50,784 nucleotides of DNA. Origin: Candidatus Omnitrophota bacterium. GTDB taxonomy: Bacteria > Omnitrophota > Omnitrophia > Omnitrophales > Aquincolibacteriaceae. Under the pieces are notes generated by a model. It saw nothing but the letters and a program-made list of their open reading frames with translations. It did not search any database and was not told the origin of the DNA. Position numbers and translations under genes: made by a program. Of this stretch, positions 9,618-19,988 are shown piece after piece. The stretch lies in the NCBI GenBank assembly GCA_018883425.1, contig VFQY01000008.1, forward strand, positions 1 through 50,784, read 5' to 3'. Within the stretch, counting starts at the first letter, position 1. The number at the start of each line of letters is the position of its first letter.

Positions 9618-11018
9618 ATGCCCAAAACCCTTTTCGAAAAAATCTGGGATTCCCACCAGGTCAAAACACTCAAAGACGGCACGGTCCTTCTGTACATCGA
9701 CCGCCATCTGATTCACGAGGTCACAAGCCCTCAAGCTTTCGAGGGGCTTCGCCTCACCGGGAGAAAAGTCCGCCGTCCCGATCTGACCTTCGCGACGATG
9801 GACCACAATGTGCCCACGGACGACCGGGAAAACATCAAAGACCCCATTTCTAAAGCCCAAATCGACACTCTCTCGGAGAACTGCCGGCAGTTTGGAGTCA
9901 AACTCTACGATCTGAAGAGCCGGGATCAGGGAATCGTGCACATCATCGGACCGGAACTGGGGCTGACGCTTCCGGGAACAACCATTGTTTGCGGAGATTC
10001 CCACACCTCGACGCACGGAGCCTTTGGCGCCCTCGCTTTCGGCATCGGGACTTCCGAGGTCGAGCACGTTCTGGCGACACAAACCCTGACCCAAACCAAA
10101 CCCAAGACTTTCCGCGTCGAGTTCAAGGGAAGCCCCGGCCCCGGTGTGACCGCTAAAGATCTGATTCTCAAGCTCATCGGCATCATCGGTACGGCCGGCG
10201 GGACGGGCTGTGTGTTCGAATACTGCGGCGAGGCCGTTCGGGCGCTCTCCATGGAAGGCCGCATGACCATGTGCAACATGAGCATCGAGGCAGGCGCCCG
10301 GGCCGGCCTGATCGCGCCGGATGAGGTGACCTTTGAATATCTTTCCAAGGGAGACCGCCCCTTCGCTCCGCGCGGGGAAGCCTTCGACAGGGCCGTCGCG
10401 GCTTGGAAAACCCTGCCTTCAGATCCGGGAGCAGTTTTTGACCGGGAACTCGTGATTGACGCCTCCTCGGTGGCGCCCCAGGTGACCTGGGGAACAAACC
10501 CCGGCATGGTGATGGATGTCAGCGGCAGGATACCCGCGCCGGGAGAGGTTCCGGGTTACAGCGCGAAAGACGTCGAGCAGGCGCTCGCGTACATGGGTCT
10601 CAAACCAGGGACCCCTTTGACCGAGGTCACAATCAACACCATCTTCATCGGCAGCTGCACCAACGGGCGCATCGAAGACCTGCGCGCAGCAGCCTCGATC
10701 TTGAAAGGCCGCAAAGTGGCCCCCGGAATTCGGACACTGATCGTGCCGGGTTCGCAGCGGGTCCGAAAGCAGGCCGAAGCCGAAGGCCTCGACATCATTT
10801 TCAAAGACTCCGGCTGTGACTGGCGCCAATCAGGATGCAGTATGTGCCTGGCCATGAATCCCGATCAGCTGAGCCCGGGAGAGCGCTGCGCCTCGACCTC
10901 AAACCGAAATTTTGAAGGCCGTCAAGGCAAGGGCGGCCGCACTCACCTTGTCAGTCCCCAGATGGCGGCAGCTGCGGCAATCGCGGGACATTTTGTCGAC
11001 ATCCGGACCTGGAGATAG
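9618..11018 (+). CDS. leuC: 3-isopropylmalate dehydratase large subunit
   Basis: [55 protein letters not shown]. Start trimmed from 9516 to the ATG that matches LeuC N-termini. Confidence 0.95.
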   Translation: MPKTLFEKIWDSHQVKTLKDGTVLLYIDRHLIHEVTSPQAFEGLRLTGRKVRRPDLTFATMDHNVPTDDRENIKDPISKAQIDTLSENCRQFGVKLYDLKSRDQGIVHIIGPELGLTLPGTTIVCGDSHTSTHGAFGALAFGIGTSEVEHVLATQTLTQTKPKTFRVEFKGSPGPGVTAKDLILKLIGIIGTAGGTGCVFEYCGEAVRALSMEGRMTMCNMSIEAGARAGLIAPDEVTFEYLSKGDRPFAPRGEAFDRAVAAWKTLPSDPGAVFDRELVIDASSVAPQVTWGTNPGMVMDVSGRIPAPGEVPGYSAKDVEQALAYMGLKPGTPLTEVTINTIFIGSCTNGRIEDLRAAASILKGRKVAPGIRTLIVPGSQRVRKQAEAEGLDIIFKDSGCDWRQSGCSMCLAMNPDQLSPGERCASTSNRNFEGRQGKGGRTHLVSPQMAAAAAIAGHFVDIRTWR

Positions 11019-11024
11019 CACACG

Positions 11025-11672
11025 ATGCAGGCTTTCACCCATCACCGAGGTGTTCTAGCTTTGCTTGATACAGCAAACGTGGACACCGACCAGATTATCG
11101 CAAAACAATTTCTGAAATCCATCAAGCGCACGGGGTTCGGCGAGCATCTTTTTCATGACTGGCGCTATCATGCCGACGGCCGCTTGAACGAAACTTTCGC
11201 ACTTAACTCGAAAGAATTTCAAGGCGCGACGGTTCTAGTCACGCGGAACAATTTCGGCTGCGGGTCAAGCCGCGAACATGCGGTATGGGCAGTTCAGCAA
11301 TATGGATTCCGTGCGGTGATTGCTCCCTTCAAAGGCGAGGGGGACTCGCGCATCCCGGGATTCGCGGACATTTTCCGTAACAACTGCTCCAAAAACGGGC
11401 TTCTGACCATTGAGTTCTCGGAGAAGGAAGTCGATTCCATTTTCGAATCTGTATCGGCGCGGCCGGGGATCGAAGCCTCGATCGACCTTGAGAAGCAAAC
11501 CGTTGAGGTTCACGGCTCTCCTGCGCTTTCGCTGCATTTTGACATCAGTCCCGCCGTCAAGGCCCGTCTTCTGAGCGGCCTGGATGACATCGGAACAACG
11601 CTTCAGGAAGTCCAAGCAATCAGCGATTTTGAAAAGCGGCACAACGATCAGCTGTCAGCCTCGCCGCGCTGA
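11025..11672 (+). CDS. leuD: 3-isopropylmalate dehydratase small subunit
   Basis: DTDQIIAKQFLKSIKRTGFG, NNFGCGSSREHAVWA. Confidence 0.95.
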   Translation: MQAFTHHRGVLALLDTANVDTDQIIAKQFLKSIKRTGFGEHLFHDWRYHADGRLNETFALNSKEFQGATVLVTRNNFGCGSSREHAVWAVQQYGFRAVIAPFKGEGDSRIPGFADIFRNNCSKNGLLTIEFSEKEVDSIFESVSARPGIEASIDLEKQTVEVHGSPALSLHFDISPAVKARLLSGLDDIGTTLQEVQAISDFEKRHNDQLSASPR

Positions 11673-11703
11673 TCTCGCTTGCTCGGCTCTGCGCTTCGAG
11701 CCG
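11646..11703. terminator. Candidate bidirectional stem-loops between convergent leuD and lysA
   Basis: GATCAGC/GCTGATC (11646-11652/11668-11674) and CGGCTC/GAGCCG (11684-11689/11698-11703); no clear U tract. Confidence 0.3.
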
Positions 11704-11714
11704 GCATTCATCCT

Positions 11715-12971
11715 TCAAAAATTCGGGATCGTTTCCCCGGCGATGATCTGCGGGTAAGTTTCCCGTTTCCGGACAACTTCAAAACGGCTGCCCTTGACGA
11801 GAACTTCACAGGGTTTCAGGCGGGAATTATAGTTCGAGGCCATCACAAAGCCGTACGCTCCGGCGGTCATGAACGCGACATAATCACCGGCGTTCAGTTC
11901 CTGAAGATGGCGGTCCCGGGCCAGCACGTCCCCGCTCTCGCACACCGGCCCTACCACATCGTAAATCCACTTGCGGGCTTTGGGATTTTCCGTGAGCGGC
12001 AGAACCTCATGGTGCGCTTCATAAAGCGTCGGGCGGATGAGATCGTTCATGGCCGTGTCGGTGATGGCAAAATTCTTCACATTCGTCTGTTTGACGTAAA
12101 GCACCTTACCCGCCAAAATGCCTCCGTTAGCCGAGACAAAGCGCCCGGGCTCAAAAACCAGACGGAACTTGCGACCCTTGAAAAGCGGCAGGATTTTGCG
12201 CGCATAATCTTCCGCGGTCTGGGGTTTTTCGTTCTTGTAAACCGCAGCAAGCCCTCCGCCTAAATTGAGATATTCGATCTTTAGACGGTAGGTCTTTTCA
12301 ATGTCGTCGATGAACTTCAAAACCTTCTTGAAGGCCTTCACAAAAGGATCGCCGCTCACGATCTGGCTTCCGATGTGCACGTGGATCGCGCAGAAATCAA
12401 TGGCGGAATACTGCTTTTGACGGGAGAAAATTCCCTTGGCTGTCGCCAAATCAATTCCGAATTTACTTTCGGCTTTTCCGGTGGTGATGTGGTCATGGGT
12501 ATGCGCATCCACGTCCGGGTTAATGCGCAGGGAGACGCGTGCGCGCTTTTTCATGCTTTCGGCAATCTGGTGAATTAATTTCAGCTCAGGCTCGGACTCG
12601 ACATTGAAGAACAGAATTCCGTAGCGCAGCGCCGCCTCAATTTCTTCGGCGCTCTTGCCGACTCCGGCAAAAACAATTTTTTGGGGATGGCATCCCACGC
12701 GCTGCGCACGGTAGAGCTCTCCTCCGGAAACAATGTCCAGTCCCGCGCCTTTTTTAACCACAGCGTCCAAAATGGCCAGACTGGAATTAGCTTTCATCGA
12801 ATAGCAGATGAGCGGGTTAACGCTTTGAAACGCCTTTTGAATTTTTGCGATATGATCCGTGAAAGTCTTGTAGCTGTAAATATACGCGGGCGAGCCTACC
12901 TTTTCGACAATGTCCCGAACGCGCACTTTTTCACAGTAAAGCTCATGGCCGATGTATTTAAAGTCGTGCAT
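11715..12971 (-). CDS. lysA: Diaminopimelate decarboxylase
   Basis: PLICYSMKANSSLAIL, HVHIGSQI, EPGRFVSANGG, GPVCESGDVLARDR. Confidence 0.95.
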   Translation of the reverse strand: MHDFKYIGHELYCEKVRVRDIVEKVGSPAYIYSYKTFTDHIAKIQKAFQSVNPLICYSMKANSSLAILDAVVKKGAGLDIVSGGELYRAQRVGCHPQKIVFAGVGKSAEEIEAALRYGILFFNVESEPELKLIHQIAESMKKRARVSLRINPDVDAHTHDHITTGKAESKFGIDLATAKGIFSRQKQYSAIDFCAIHVHIGSQIVSGDPFVKAFKKVLKFIDDIEKTYRLKIEYLNLGGGLAAVYKNEKPQTAEDYARKILPLFKGRKFRLVFEPGRFVSANGGILAGKVLYVKQTNVKNFAITDTAMNDLIRPTLYEAHHEVLPLTENPKARKWIYDVVGPVCESGDVLARDRHLQELNAGDYVAFMTAGAYGFVMASNYNSRLKPCEVLVKGSRFEVVRKRETYPQIIAGETIPNF

Positions 12972-12996
12972 AGATTCCTCTTCTGACGGCGGTCAA

Positions 12997-14424
12997 TTAA
13001 CGGCGTTTAGACGCCTTGCGGGCCGTAAGGCCGAGCGCTGTTTCCCATTTTTCAATTTCAAACGCGACATTTCCGGGGTGCGTACTGCCCCGGGTTTTTT
13101 TGGCCCGAACGGACGTTTCCGGATCAAAAATCAAATAAACATCCTCCTCAAAAAGATCTGAAAATCCCCGGAATTCACCCAGTGACAGCTCCCGCATCGG
13201 TTTGGAGTGCTCAAGCGCGTAATGAACAATCCTGCCCGAAATCACGTGGGCGTCGCTGAAAGCGACTTTTTTCCTCACGAGATAGTCCAGGATATCCGTC
13301 GCATAAAGAGTGTCCTCTTCAACCGACGCGCGCATCTTTTCAGGAACAAATTTCGCCGTCTGAACCGTCAGCGCCAGGAGATCGAGCGTGAGCTGGGTTT
13401 TATAGACCGCATCGAAAAGCTGCGGCTTATCCTCCTGAAGATCCCGGTTGTAGCTGAGCGGGAGACCTTTTTGAATCACGAGCATGGCCTGGAGATATCC
13501 AAAAATGACGCCGCTTCGGCCTCGAGTCAATTCGAAGACATCCGGATTCTTTTTTTGCGGCATCAGGCTGGATCCCGTAGAAAAAGAATCGTCGAGTTCG
13601 ACATAGCCGAAAGGTTCTGAATTCCAAAGAATGAAGTCCTCCGCGAGACGCGACAAATGCATCCAGAGGATGGCAAGCACCCCGAGGAACTCCGTCAGAA
13701 AGGCCCGGTCGCTTACGGCGGCCAGGCTGTTGGAGGTCACGCGGGAAAAACCCAGTTCGCGGGCGAGAAAATCCTGATCGATCGGCAGGCCGGATCCGGC
13801 GAGAGCCGCCGCACCCAGCGGCAGAACATCGAGGCGCTTCATGGAGTCCAGCAAACGGGCGTGATCTTCCTCGATCATCTCAACGTAAGCCAGAAGATGA
13901 TGCGCGAGAAGCACCGGCTGCGCCTTGCGCAAATGCGTGTAGCCGCTGATCATCGCGCCGCCTGCCGCTCTCGCCGCCGAGACAAGAGCGCTCTGGAGCC
14001 CTGTGATCGCCTCTGAGACAGCTACGGCTTTATGGCTGAGGTACAGCCGTGTGGAGGCAACAACAAGATCATTTCGGCTGCGGCCCGTGTGAATCTTCTT
14101 CCCGAGAACGCCTGTTTTCTTTTCAAGCAGAGTCTGAATCAGCGTGTGGATGTCCTCGTATTCGGTCATCCAGCCGTAGATCAATTCCGGCTTGGACATC
14201 CCGGCGCGGATCTCCGCTCCAGCCTCCTTGAGAGCGCGGACAAGCCGGGCCGACTCGTCCGCCGTGATCAGCCGAGCCCGCCCCAGCATCTTGGCCCATG
14301 CGATATCAATCGCAATCTCGGAATCGAGCAGTTCGATGTCCGTCGCAAGCGAATAACTGAACGTCTTAAGAAGCGGGTGCATGCCTTTTTTGAAGCGGCC
14401 GCCCCAGAGTCCTTTTTCAGCCAT
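12997..14424 (-). CDS. argH: Argininosuccinate lyase
   Basis: LWGGRFKKG, TGRSRNDLVVASTRLY, GSSLMPQKKNPDVFEL. Confidence 0.95.
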   Translation of the reverse strand: MAEKGLWGGRFKKGMHPLLKTFSYSLATDIELLDSEIAIDIAWAKMLGRARLITADESARLVRALKEAGAEIRAGMSKPELIYGWMTEYEDIHTLIQTLLEKKTGVLGKKIHTGRSRNDLVVASTRLYLSHKAVAVSEAITGLQSALVSAARAAGGAMISGYTHLRKAQPVLLAHHLLAYVEMIEEDHARLLDSMKRLDVLPLGAAALAGSGLPIDQDFLARELGFSRVTSNSLAAVSDRAFLTEFLGVLAILWMHLSRLAEDFILWNSEPFGYVELDDSFSTGSSLMPQKKNPDVFELTRGRSGVIFGYLQAMLVIQKGLPLSYNRDLQEDKPQLFDAVYKTQLTLDLLALTVQTAKFVPEKMRASVEEDTLYATDILDYLVRKKVAFSDAHVISGRIVHYALEHSKPMRELSLGEFRGFSDLFEEDVYLIFDPETSVRAKKTRGSTHPGNVAFEIEKWETALGLTARKASKRR

Positions 14425-14425
14425 G

Positions 14426-15616
14426 TTATTCCTTGTCCTTGAGCCCCTCGTAAGGAAGGCCCCACATTTTCAGAAAACCTTGGGCGGATTTATGGTCGAA
14501 GGCGTCCGCCGCAGAGTACGTGGCGAGTTTCTCGGAGTACAGAGAATACTTCGACTCGCGGCCCACGCAGACAGCGTGACCTTTTTCCAGCTTCATACGG
14601 ATCTTGCCTGTCACGCGCTTCTGATTTGATTGAAAGAACGCGTCCAGCGATTCCTTGAGCGGTGTGAACCAGTAGCCGAAATAAGTCAGCTGCGCGTACT
14701 TTTCCGATAGCAGCCGCTTGTAATGCAGGAACTCACGGTCCATCACCATTCCCTCCAGCTCCGTGTGAGCGCGCAAGAGAATCTCCGCCGCAGGGGCTTC
14801 GTACACCTCGCGGCTCTTGATGCCGACGAGACGGTTTTCGATCATGTCGAAACGGCCGACACCGTAAGTGCCCCCGATTTCGTTCAGCGATTCGATCATA
14901 TCGACAAGATTTTTCTTCACGCCGTTGAGCTTGACGGGAACCCCGTCAACAAAATCGATGACGATGTAGCGGGGCTGATCGGGTACTTTGTCCAAACTGC
15001 GCGTCATAACGTAAGCATCCTGAGGCGGCTCGGTCCAGGGATTTTCGAGAATTCCCGCTTCGATCGCGATGCCCCAAATATTCATGTCGATTGAATACGG
15101 GCTTGCCTTGGTCGCATCGACCGGAATTTTATGTTTTTTCGCATAATCGATTTCTTCTTCGCGCGACTTGAAATTCCACTCACGCAGAGGAGCAATGATC
15201 TTGATGTTGGGAGCCCATGTCCGCACGCCGACTTCGATGCGGACCTGATCGTTGCCTTTGCCCGTGCAGCCGTGCGCGACATAATCGGCTTTCTCAAGCT
15301 TGGCAACGCGGGCCAAATGCTTGGCAATCAGAGGACGGCCAAGCGCCGTGGCGAGTGGGTACTGGCCCTCGTAACGGGCATGCGCCCAAAGGGACGGAAG
15401 GATGTACTCGCGGGCGAATTCCTCTTTGAGATCCAGGATGTAGGCTTTTTTAGCTCCCGAGACCAGCGCCTTTTTTTCCAGTTTTTTCCGGTCTTTGACC
15501 TCGCCTATGAACGCCGAAAAACAGATCACATCGACATCGTACTGGTCCTGGAGCCAGCGGATCGCGCAGGATGTATCCAAACCGCCGGAGTATGCGAGCA
15601 CAACTTTCTTCTTCAT
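14426..15616 (-). CDS. argG: Argininosuccinate synthase
   Basis: VLAYSGGLDTSCAIRWL, HGCTGKGNDQVRIEVG, GRFDMIENRLVGIKSREVYE. Confidence 0.96.
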   Translation of the reverse strand: MKKKVVLAYSGGLDTSCAIRWLQDQYDVDVICFSAFIGEVKDRKKLEKKALVSGAKKAYILDLKEEFAREYILPSLWAHARYEGQYPLATALGRPLIAKHLARVAKLEKADYVAHGCTGKGNDQVRIEVGVRTWAPNIKIIAPLREWNFKSREEEIDYAKKHKIPVDATKASPYSIDMNIWGIAIEAGILENPWTEPPQDAYVMTRSLDKVPDQPRYIVIDFVDGVPVKLNGVKKNLVDMIESLNEIGGTYGVGRFDMIENRLVGIKSREVYEAPAAEILLRAHTELEGMVMDREFLHYKRLLSEKYAQLTYFGYWFTPLKESLDAFFQSNQKRVTGKIRMKLEKGHAVCVGRESKYSLYSEKLATYSAADAFDHKSAQGFLKMWGLPYEGLKDKE

Positions 15617-15648
15617 CTTCTAATCCCCTTTATTGGTTAAAGGCCCTT

Positions 15649-16566
15649 TCAGGACCCCATCAAAAAAAGCATGACTGCCTTTTGAACATGCAAACGGTTT
15701 TCAGCCTGATCGAAAACAACAGAGTTTTTACCTTCCATGATCTCCTCCGTGATTTCCTCACCTCGATGCGCGGGCAGACAGTGCATCACCAGCGCTTTCT
15801 TCTTGGCTCCGGCCATGAGCCGGGCATTGAGCTGAAACCCTTTAAACTGCTTGAGCTTTTGGTCGCGGATTTTTTCTTCCCCCATACTGACCCAGACATC
15901 CGTGTAAACAGCATCCGCTCCGTTAACCGCGTCGGCGGGCTTGTGAGAACCTTCGATCCTGGCGCCTGTCGATAACGCCGTCTTGCGGGCAGACGCGAGA
16001 ACGGACGGATGGGGTTCAAGACCTTTGGGCGTGGCATAGCGGAGAACAGCTCCAAGCCGCGCAGCAAGATAGACGAGAGAAGTTAAAACATTGTTGCCGT
16101 CGCCGACATACGCGAGAACGGGCTTGGACGCAGAGCCGCAATGTTCCTGAATTGTAAAATAATCGGCAAGCGCCTGACAGGGATGCTCGCGGTCGCTCAG
16201 CCCGTTGATCACGGGCTTGGTGAAGTATTGCTGAAACTCCGTGATGGTTTCATGGGCGAACGTCCGCATGACGACACCCGACAGATACCTGTCAAGAACG
16301 CGCGCGACATCACGCGTTTCTTCGCGCTCACCCAGCTTGATGTCCCCCGGACCAAGGTAGACGGAACTGCCGCCAAGCTGGAAAATTCCAGTCTCAAAAG
16401 AGACCCAGGTGCGGGTCGAAGGTTTCTCGAAGATCAAGGCGAATTTATGTCCGCGCAGGGCATTCTGAAAGCTTTCGGGCGAGCGCTTGAGCTCCTCGGT
16501 CAAAGAAAAAATCTTTTTAATGTCGCGAAGACTCAGATCTTCGATGGAAATCAGATGCCGGCCCAT
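15649..16566 (-). CDS. argF: Ornithine carbamoyltransferase
   Basis: STRTWVSFE, HPCQALADYFTI, MHCLPAHRGEEITEEI. Confidence 0.93.
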   Translation of the reverse strand: MGRHLISIEDLSLRDIKKIFSLTEELKRSPESFQNALRGHKFALIFEKPSTRTWVSFETGIFQLGGSSVYLGPGDIKLGEREETRDVARVLDRYLSGVVMRTFAHETITEFQQYFTKPVINGLSDREHPCQALADYFTIQEHCGSASKPVLAYVGDGNNVLTSLVYLAARLGAVLRYATPKGLEPHPSVLASARKTALSTGARIEGSHKPADAVNGADAVYTDVWVSMGEEKIRDQKLKQFKGFQLNARLMAGAKKKALVMHCLPAHRGEEITEEIMEGKNSVVFDQAENRLHVQKAVMLFLMGS

Positions 16567-17768
16567 CAGACGTTTCCCTCAGGCTTCCACTCAGCAAAAA
16601 CACTATCCAGGATGTTCAGAGCTCTATCCAAAATGCGTTTCGACACCGTCATGGCCGGCATGATGCGCAGCGTTTTTTCCTGCGTGCAGTTGATCAAAAG
16701 TCCCCGCGAGCGCGCAGCTTCCACGACAAAGGCTCCGGGCGCGCTTAGCTCGAGAGCGCACATCAGTCCCACACCGCGCGCCTCCGTGATCACAGGATAC
16801 CTATCCTTCAGGGCCTTGAGCTTTTCAAGCAGATAGCCCCCCATTTCGCAGGTGGCGCTGAGCAGTTTCTTTTTCCGGATCACTTTGAAGACGGCAAGGG
16901 CCGCAGCACAAACCAGCGGGTTACCGCCGTAGGTCGAGCCGTGACTTCCCGGCCCAAGAACGCCCGGTTCAACTCTCCGGTGAACAGCAAGCGCTCCTAT
17001 CGGAACTCCTGCGCCCAAAGACTTGGCAAGCGTCATAATGTCCGGCTCAATGCCGTAGTGCTGATAGGCGAACATCTTGCCGGTTCTTCCCATGCCCGAC
17101 TGAACTTCATCGACCATGAGGAGCAAACCGCGCTCATCACAAATTTTTCTCAGCCCCGTCATAAACTCCTGGGTCGCGATACGCACGCCGCCCTCACCCT
17201 GGACAGGCTCCAGGAAAATAGCGGCTGTTTTGTCGCGGATCAGAGCTTTGACGGAATCCAGATCATTGAATTCGGCATACTGAAATCCTTGGGGAAGCGG
17301 ATCAAAACCCTGATGGATCCTTTCCTGGCCCGTTGCGGTCAGTGCCCCCAGAGTTCTTCCGTGAAAAGATTTGCGGAAGGTGATGATCTCGAAGCGGCCG
17401 TCTTTCTGTCCGAAGCGGCGGGCAAACTTGATCGCTCCCTCACTGGCTTCAGCGCCGCTGTTGCAGAAAAAAACTTTACAAGGAAAGCTGTTTTGGCTGA
17501 TTTCGCGGGCAAGCTCTCCCTGCTTCAAGTTCAAAAAGTTGTTGGAAACATGAAGGATCTTGCGGGCCTGATGCCGAAGCGCGCTGACCACATCCGGATG
17601 ACAATGCCCGATGCCGGAAACGGCCCACCCGGGGAAAAAATCAATGTATTCGCGTCCCTCAATATCCCAAACCTTGGACCCCTTGCCCTTCACGAGGCAA
17701 ATGGGAATCTGCGTGTACGTTGGGAGAACAAATTCGCTGTAAAGCTTTTGGACTTCCTGGGTTTTCAT
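16566..17768 (-). CDS. argD: Acetylornithine aminotransferase
   Basis: FCNSGAEASEGAIKFAR, EPVQGEGGV, DEVQSGMGRTGKMFAYQHYGIEPDIMTLAKSLG; directly between argB and argF. Confidence 0.93.
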   Translation of the reverse strand: MKTQEVQKLYSEFVLPTYTQIPICLVKGKGSKVWDIEGREYIDFFPGWAVSGIGHCHPDVVSALRHQARKILHVSNNFLNLKQGELAREISQNSFPCKVFFCNSGAEASEGAIKFARRFGQKDGRFEIITFRKSFHGRTLGALTATGQERIHQGFDPLPQGFQYAEFNDLDSVKALIRDKTAAIFLEPVQGEGGVRIATQEFMTGLRKICDERGLLLMVDEVQSGMGRTGKMFAYQHYGIEPDIMTLAKSLGAGVPIGALAVHRRVEPGVLGPGSHGSTYGGNPLVCAAALAVFKVIRKKKLLSATCEMGGYLLEKLKALKDRYPVITEARGVGLMCALELSAPGAFVVEAARSRGLLINCTQEKTLRIMPAMTVSKRILDRALNILDSVFAEWKPEGNV

Positions 17769-17806
17769 ATACGGGTCCGGTTCCGCAAACCGTTCGGGGG
17801 ATACGG

Positions 17807-18661
17807 CTAGATGCTGATCTCGGTTCCAATTCCTTTGTCGGTAAAAATCTCGAGGAGGAGCGAATGCTTGATTCTGCCGTCAATGATGTGGGCCTTTTTG
17901 ACTCCGCCTTCAAGCGCGGCCATGCAGGCTTTCACTTTGGGAATCATGCCGCCGGTGATGACCTTCTTCTGAATGAGATCCTGAACATCCCGGGCGTGCA
18001 GCGATGAGATGAGGGATTCTTCATCCTCAGGGTTTCTCATGATACCCTGGACATTGGTCAGGACAACGAGTTTTTGGACCCCCATCGCGGCAGCAACCTT
18101 TGCGGCAGCCTCGTCGGCGTTGACGTTGTAGGACTCTCCGGATTCATCGATCCCAATCGGGTAAATCACAGGGATGATGTTGAACTCCGTCAGTTCTTTT
18201 AACGGGAAGACGTTGACATGGTGAACATCGCCGACATAACCGACATCCCCGCCCTCCGTGTGTTTTGTCACGTGCAGAATGTCGGCATCGTGTCCCGAAA
18301 GACCGATTGCGCGGGCTCCGAAGCGGTTGATGTCATGCACGATTCCTTTGTTGATATCGGCAAGCGTATCGATCACGACATCAATAGTCGCTTTGTCAGT
18401 CACGCGGAGTCCGTTGACGAAGCGGCTCTGGACACCCTTCTTTTTCAAGTTCTCGGTGATGTACTGCCCCCCGCCGTGAATCAAAATCGGGTTGATGCCC
18501 ACATAGTTCATGAACACGAGATCATGCAGAACATTATCCCGAATGCTGTCGTAGGTCAGCGCGGCGCCGCCGTATTTGATCAAAACTTCCTTACCCCGAA
18601 AGCGTTTAATGTAGGGAAGAGCTTCAATGAGGATATCTGCTTTTTCGACCAGATCTTGCAT
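17807..18661 (-). CDS. argB: Acetylglutamate kinase
   Basis: VLIKYGGAALTYD, ILIHGGGQYI, NVNADEAAAKVAAAMG, GMIPKVKACMAALEGGV. Confidence 0.95.
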   Translation of the reverse strand: MQDLVEKADILIEALPYIKRFRGKEVLIKYGGAALTYDSIRDNVLHDLVFMNYVGINPILIHGGGQYITENLKKKGVQSRFVNGLRVTDKATIDVVIDTLADINKGIVHDINRFGARAIGLSGHDADILHVTKHTEGGDVGYVGDVHHVNVFPLKELTEFNIIPVIYPIGIDESGESYNVNADEAAAKVAAAMGVQKLVVLTNVQGIMRNPEDEESLISSLHARDVQDLIQKKVITGGMIPKVKACMAALEGGVKKAHIIDGRIKHSLLLEIFTDKGIGTEISI

Positions 18662-18677
18662 GGATCTCCCGTTAAAG

Positions 18678-18694
18678 AACCCGGAAACCGGGCT
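18678..18694 (-). other. Short hairpin in the argJ-argB intergenic region
   Basis: Minus strand AGCCCGG-TTT-CCGGGTT; about 7 bp stem with one G-U pair and a 3-nt loop. Confidence 0.4.
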
Positions 18695-18761
18695 GTTTAG
18701 TGACCTGTTGGGCTGGAAAAATTCAAGAAAAGAGTGTCTTTACCAAAGTGCGGGGATGTTG

Positions 18762-19988
18762 TCAAGAATAGGATCCATTTATCATCACATACTTGGTCGT
18801 CAGGTCGGATGTGATGAATTCCGCCTTGCCTCGTCCTTTGCCGACGGTGACGTCAATCGTGTATTCGCGCTTCTGAAGGACGCGGCGGGCCTTGGGGAGA
18901 TTCAGGGCCCGTATTTTACCGTGATGGACCACCACGACGTCTCCAAAAGAGATATTCAAGTGATCGGGATTGAGGTTGAGGCCGCTGGCGCCGATGGCGG
19001 CCGCGATGCGTCCCCAGTTGGGATCGGAACCCGCCAGCATGGTCTTGAAGAGCATGGAGTTGGCGATCTGACGTGCGGCTCTCTCCGCTTCGCTGGGACT
19101 TTTGGCGCCGCTGAGGCGCAAAGTACAGACATGGGTCACCCCCTCACCGTCGCGGATCATCTCGTAAGCCATGATGCGGCAAACCTCTTCGAGAGCTTCC
19201 CGGAACAGGTGATAGTGACTGTCTACTTTCTGGAGAAGCGGGTTAGCGGCTTCTCCGTTGGCAAGGACAAACGCCATATCGTTGGTGCTCATGTCGTTGT
19301 CGATGGCAATCTGATTGAAGGTATCATCCACCGCATGCCTCAGGGCCCTTTTGAGCAGAGGCTTGGTGATGGCGCAATCGGTCGTGATGAAGGCCAGCAT
19401 GGTCGCCATGTTGGGATGTACCATTCCGGCTCCCTTGCTGATGGCGCCGATCGTCACCTTCTTGCCCTGGAGCATAAAAGAAAGGGCGACTTGTTTGAGC
19501 GTCTTGTCCGTCGTCACAATCCCCTTGGCCGCTGAGCGTCCCCCGCTGTCCTCTTCAGAAAGACGTTTAACCAGGCTGGGAAGCGAGCGCTTCAGCCGCT
19601 GGGTCGGAAACTCAATACCGATGAGGCCTGTCTGGGCCACCAGGATAGAGTCCCTTTCGATATTGAGAATCGAGCCGAGTTCCGCGACACATTCTTCAAT
19701 GGCCGTCTTGCCCTGAGGACCATTGATGCAGTTGGCGTTGCCGCTTGAGGCCAGGATGGCATGATGTTTCTGCGCTTCCACCGATTTCATCGAGTGAAGG
19801 ACGCACCAGGCCTTGACCTTGTTGGTCGTGAACGTGCCTGCCGCCGTGCAGGGTTTTTTTGAGTAGATCAGGGAAGCATCATACTTGCGCTTGTTGCGCT
19901 TGATGCCGCAGTAAAGACCGCTGGCAGAAAATCCCAGGGGAGTCGTCACGGTGCCTTTTTTCCTGCGTTCCCAGAAAGGTTTTACCAT
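18762..19988 (-). CDS. argJ: Glutamate N-acetyltransferase / amino-acid acetyltransferase
   Basis: GAISKGAGMVHPNMATMLAFITTD autocleavage region, DNDMSTNDMA, DPNWGRIAAAIG. Start trimmed to MVKPFWERR. Confidence 0.94.
   Translation of the reverse strand: MVKPFWERRKKGTVTTPLGFSASGLYCGIKRNKRKYDASLIYSKKPCTAAGTFTTNKVKAWCVLHSMKSVEAQKHHAILASSGNANCINGPQGKTAIEECVAELGSILNIERDSILVAQTGLIGIEFPTQRLKRSLPSLVKRLSEEDSGGRSAAKGIVTTDKTLKQVALSFMLQGKKVTIGAISKGAGMVHPNMATMLAFITTDCAITKPLLKRALRHAVDDTFNQIAIDNDMSTNDMAFVLANGEAANPLLQKVDSHYHLFREALEEVCRIMAYEMIRDGEGVTHVCTLRLSGAKSPSEAERAARQIANSMLFKTMLAGSDPNWGRIAAAIGASGLNLNPDHLNISFGDVVVVHHGKIRALNLPKARRVLQKREYTIDVTVGKGRGKAEFITSDLTTKYVMINGSYS

Noticed and set aside
9459-10094. 211-aa minus-strand ORF opposite leuC
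   Set aside because: Mirror frame of leuC running through the leuC/dapF promoter region; no family resemblance.
16400-16460. STRTW instead of STRTR in ArgF as a sign of altered substrate
   Set aside because: The key Arg and the HCLPAHRG motif are intact and the gene sits in a complete arg cluster; not enough to claim a new specificity.
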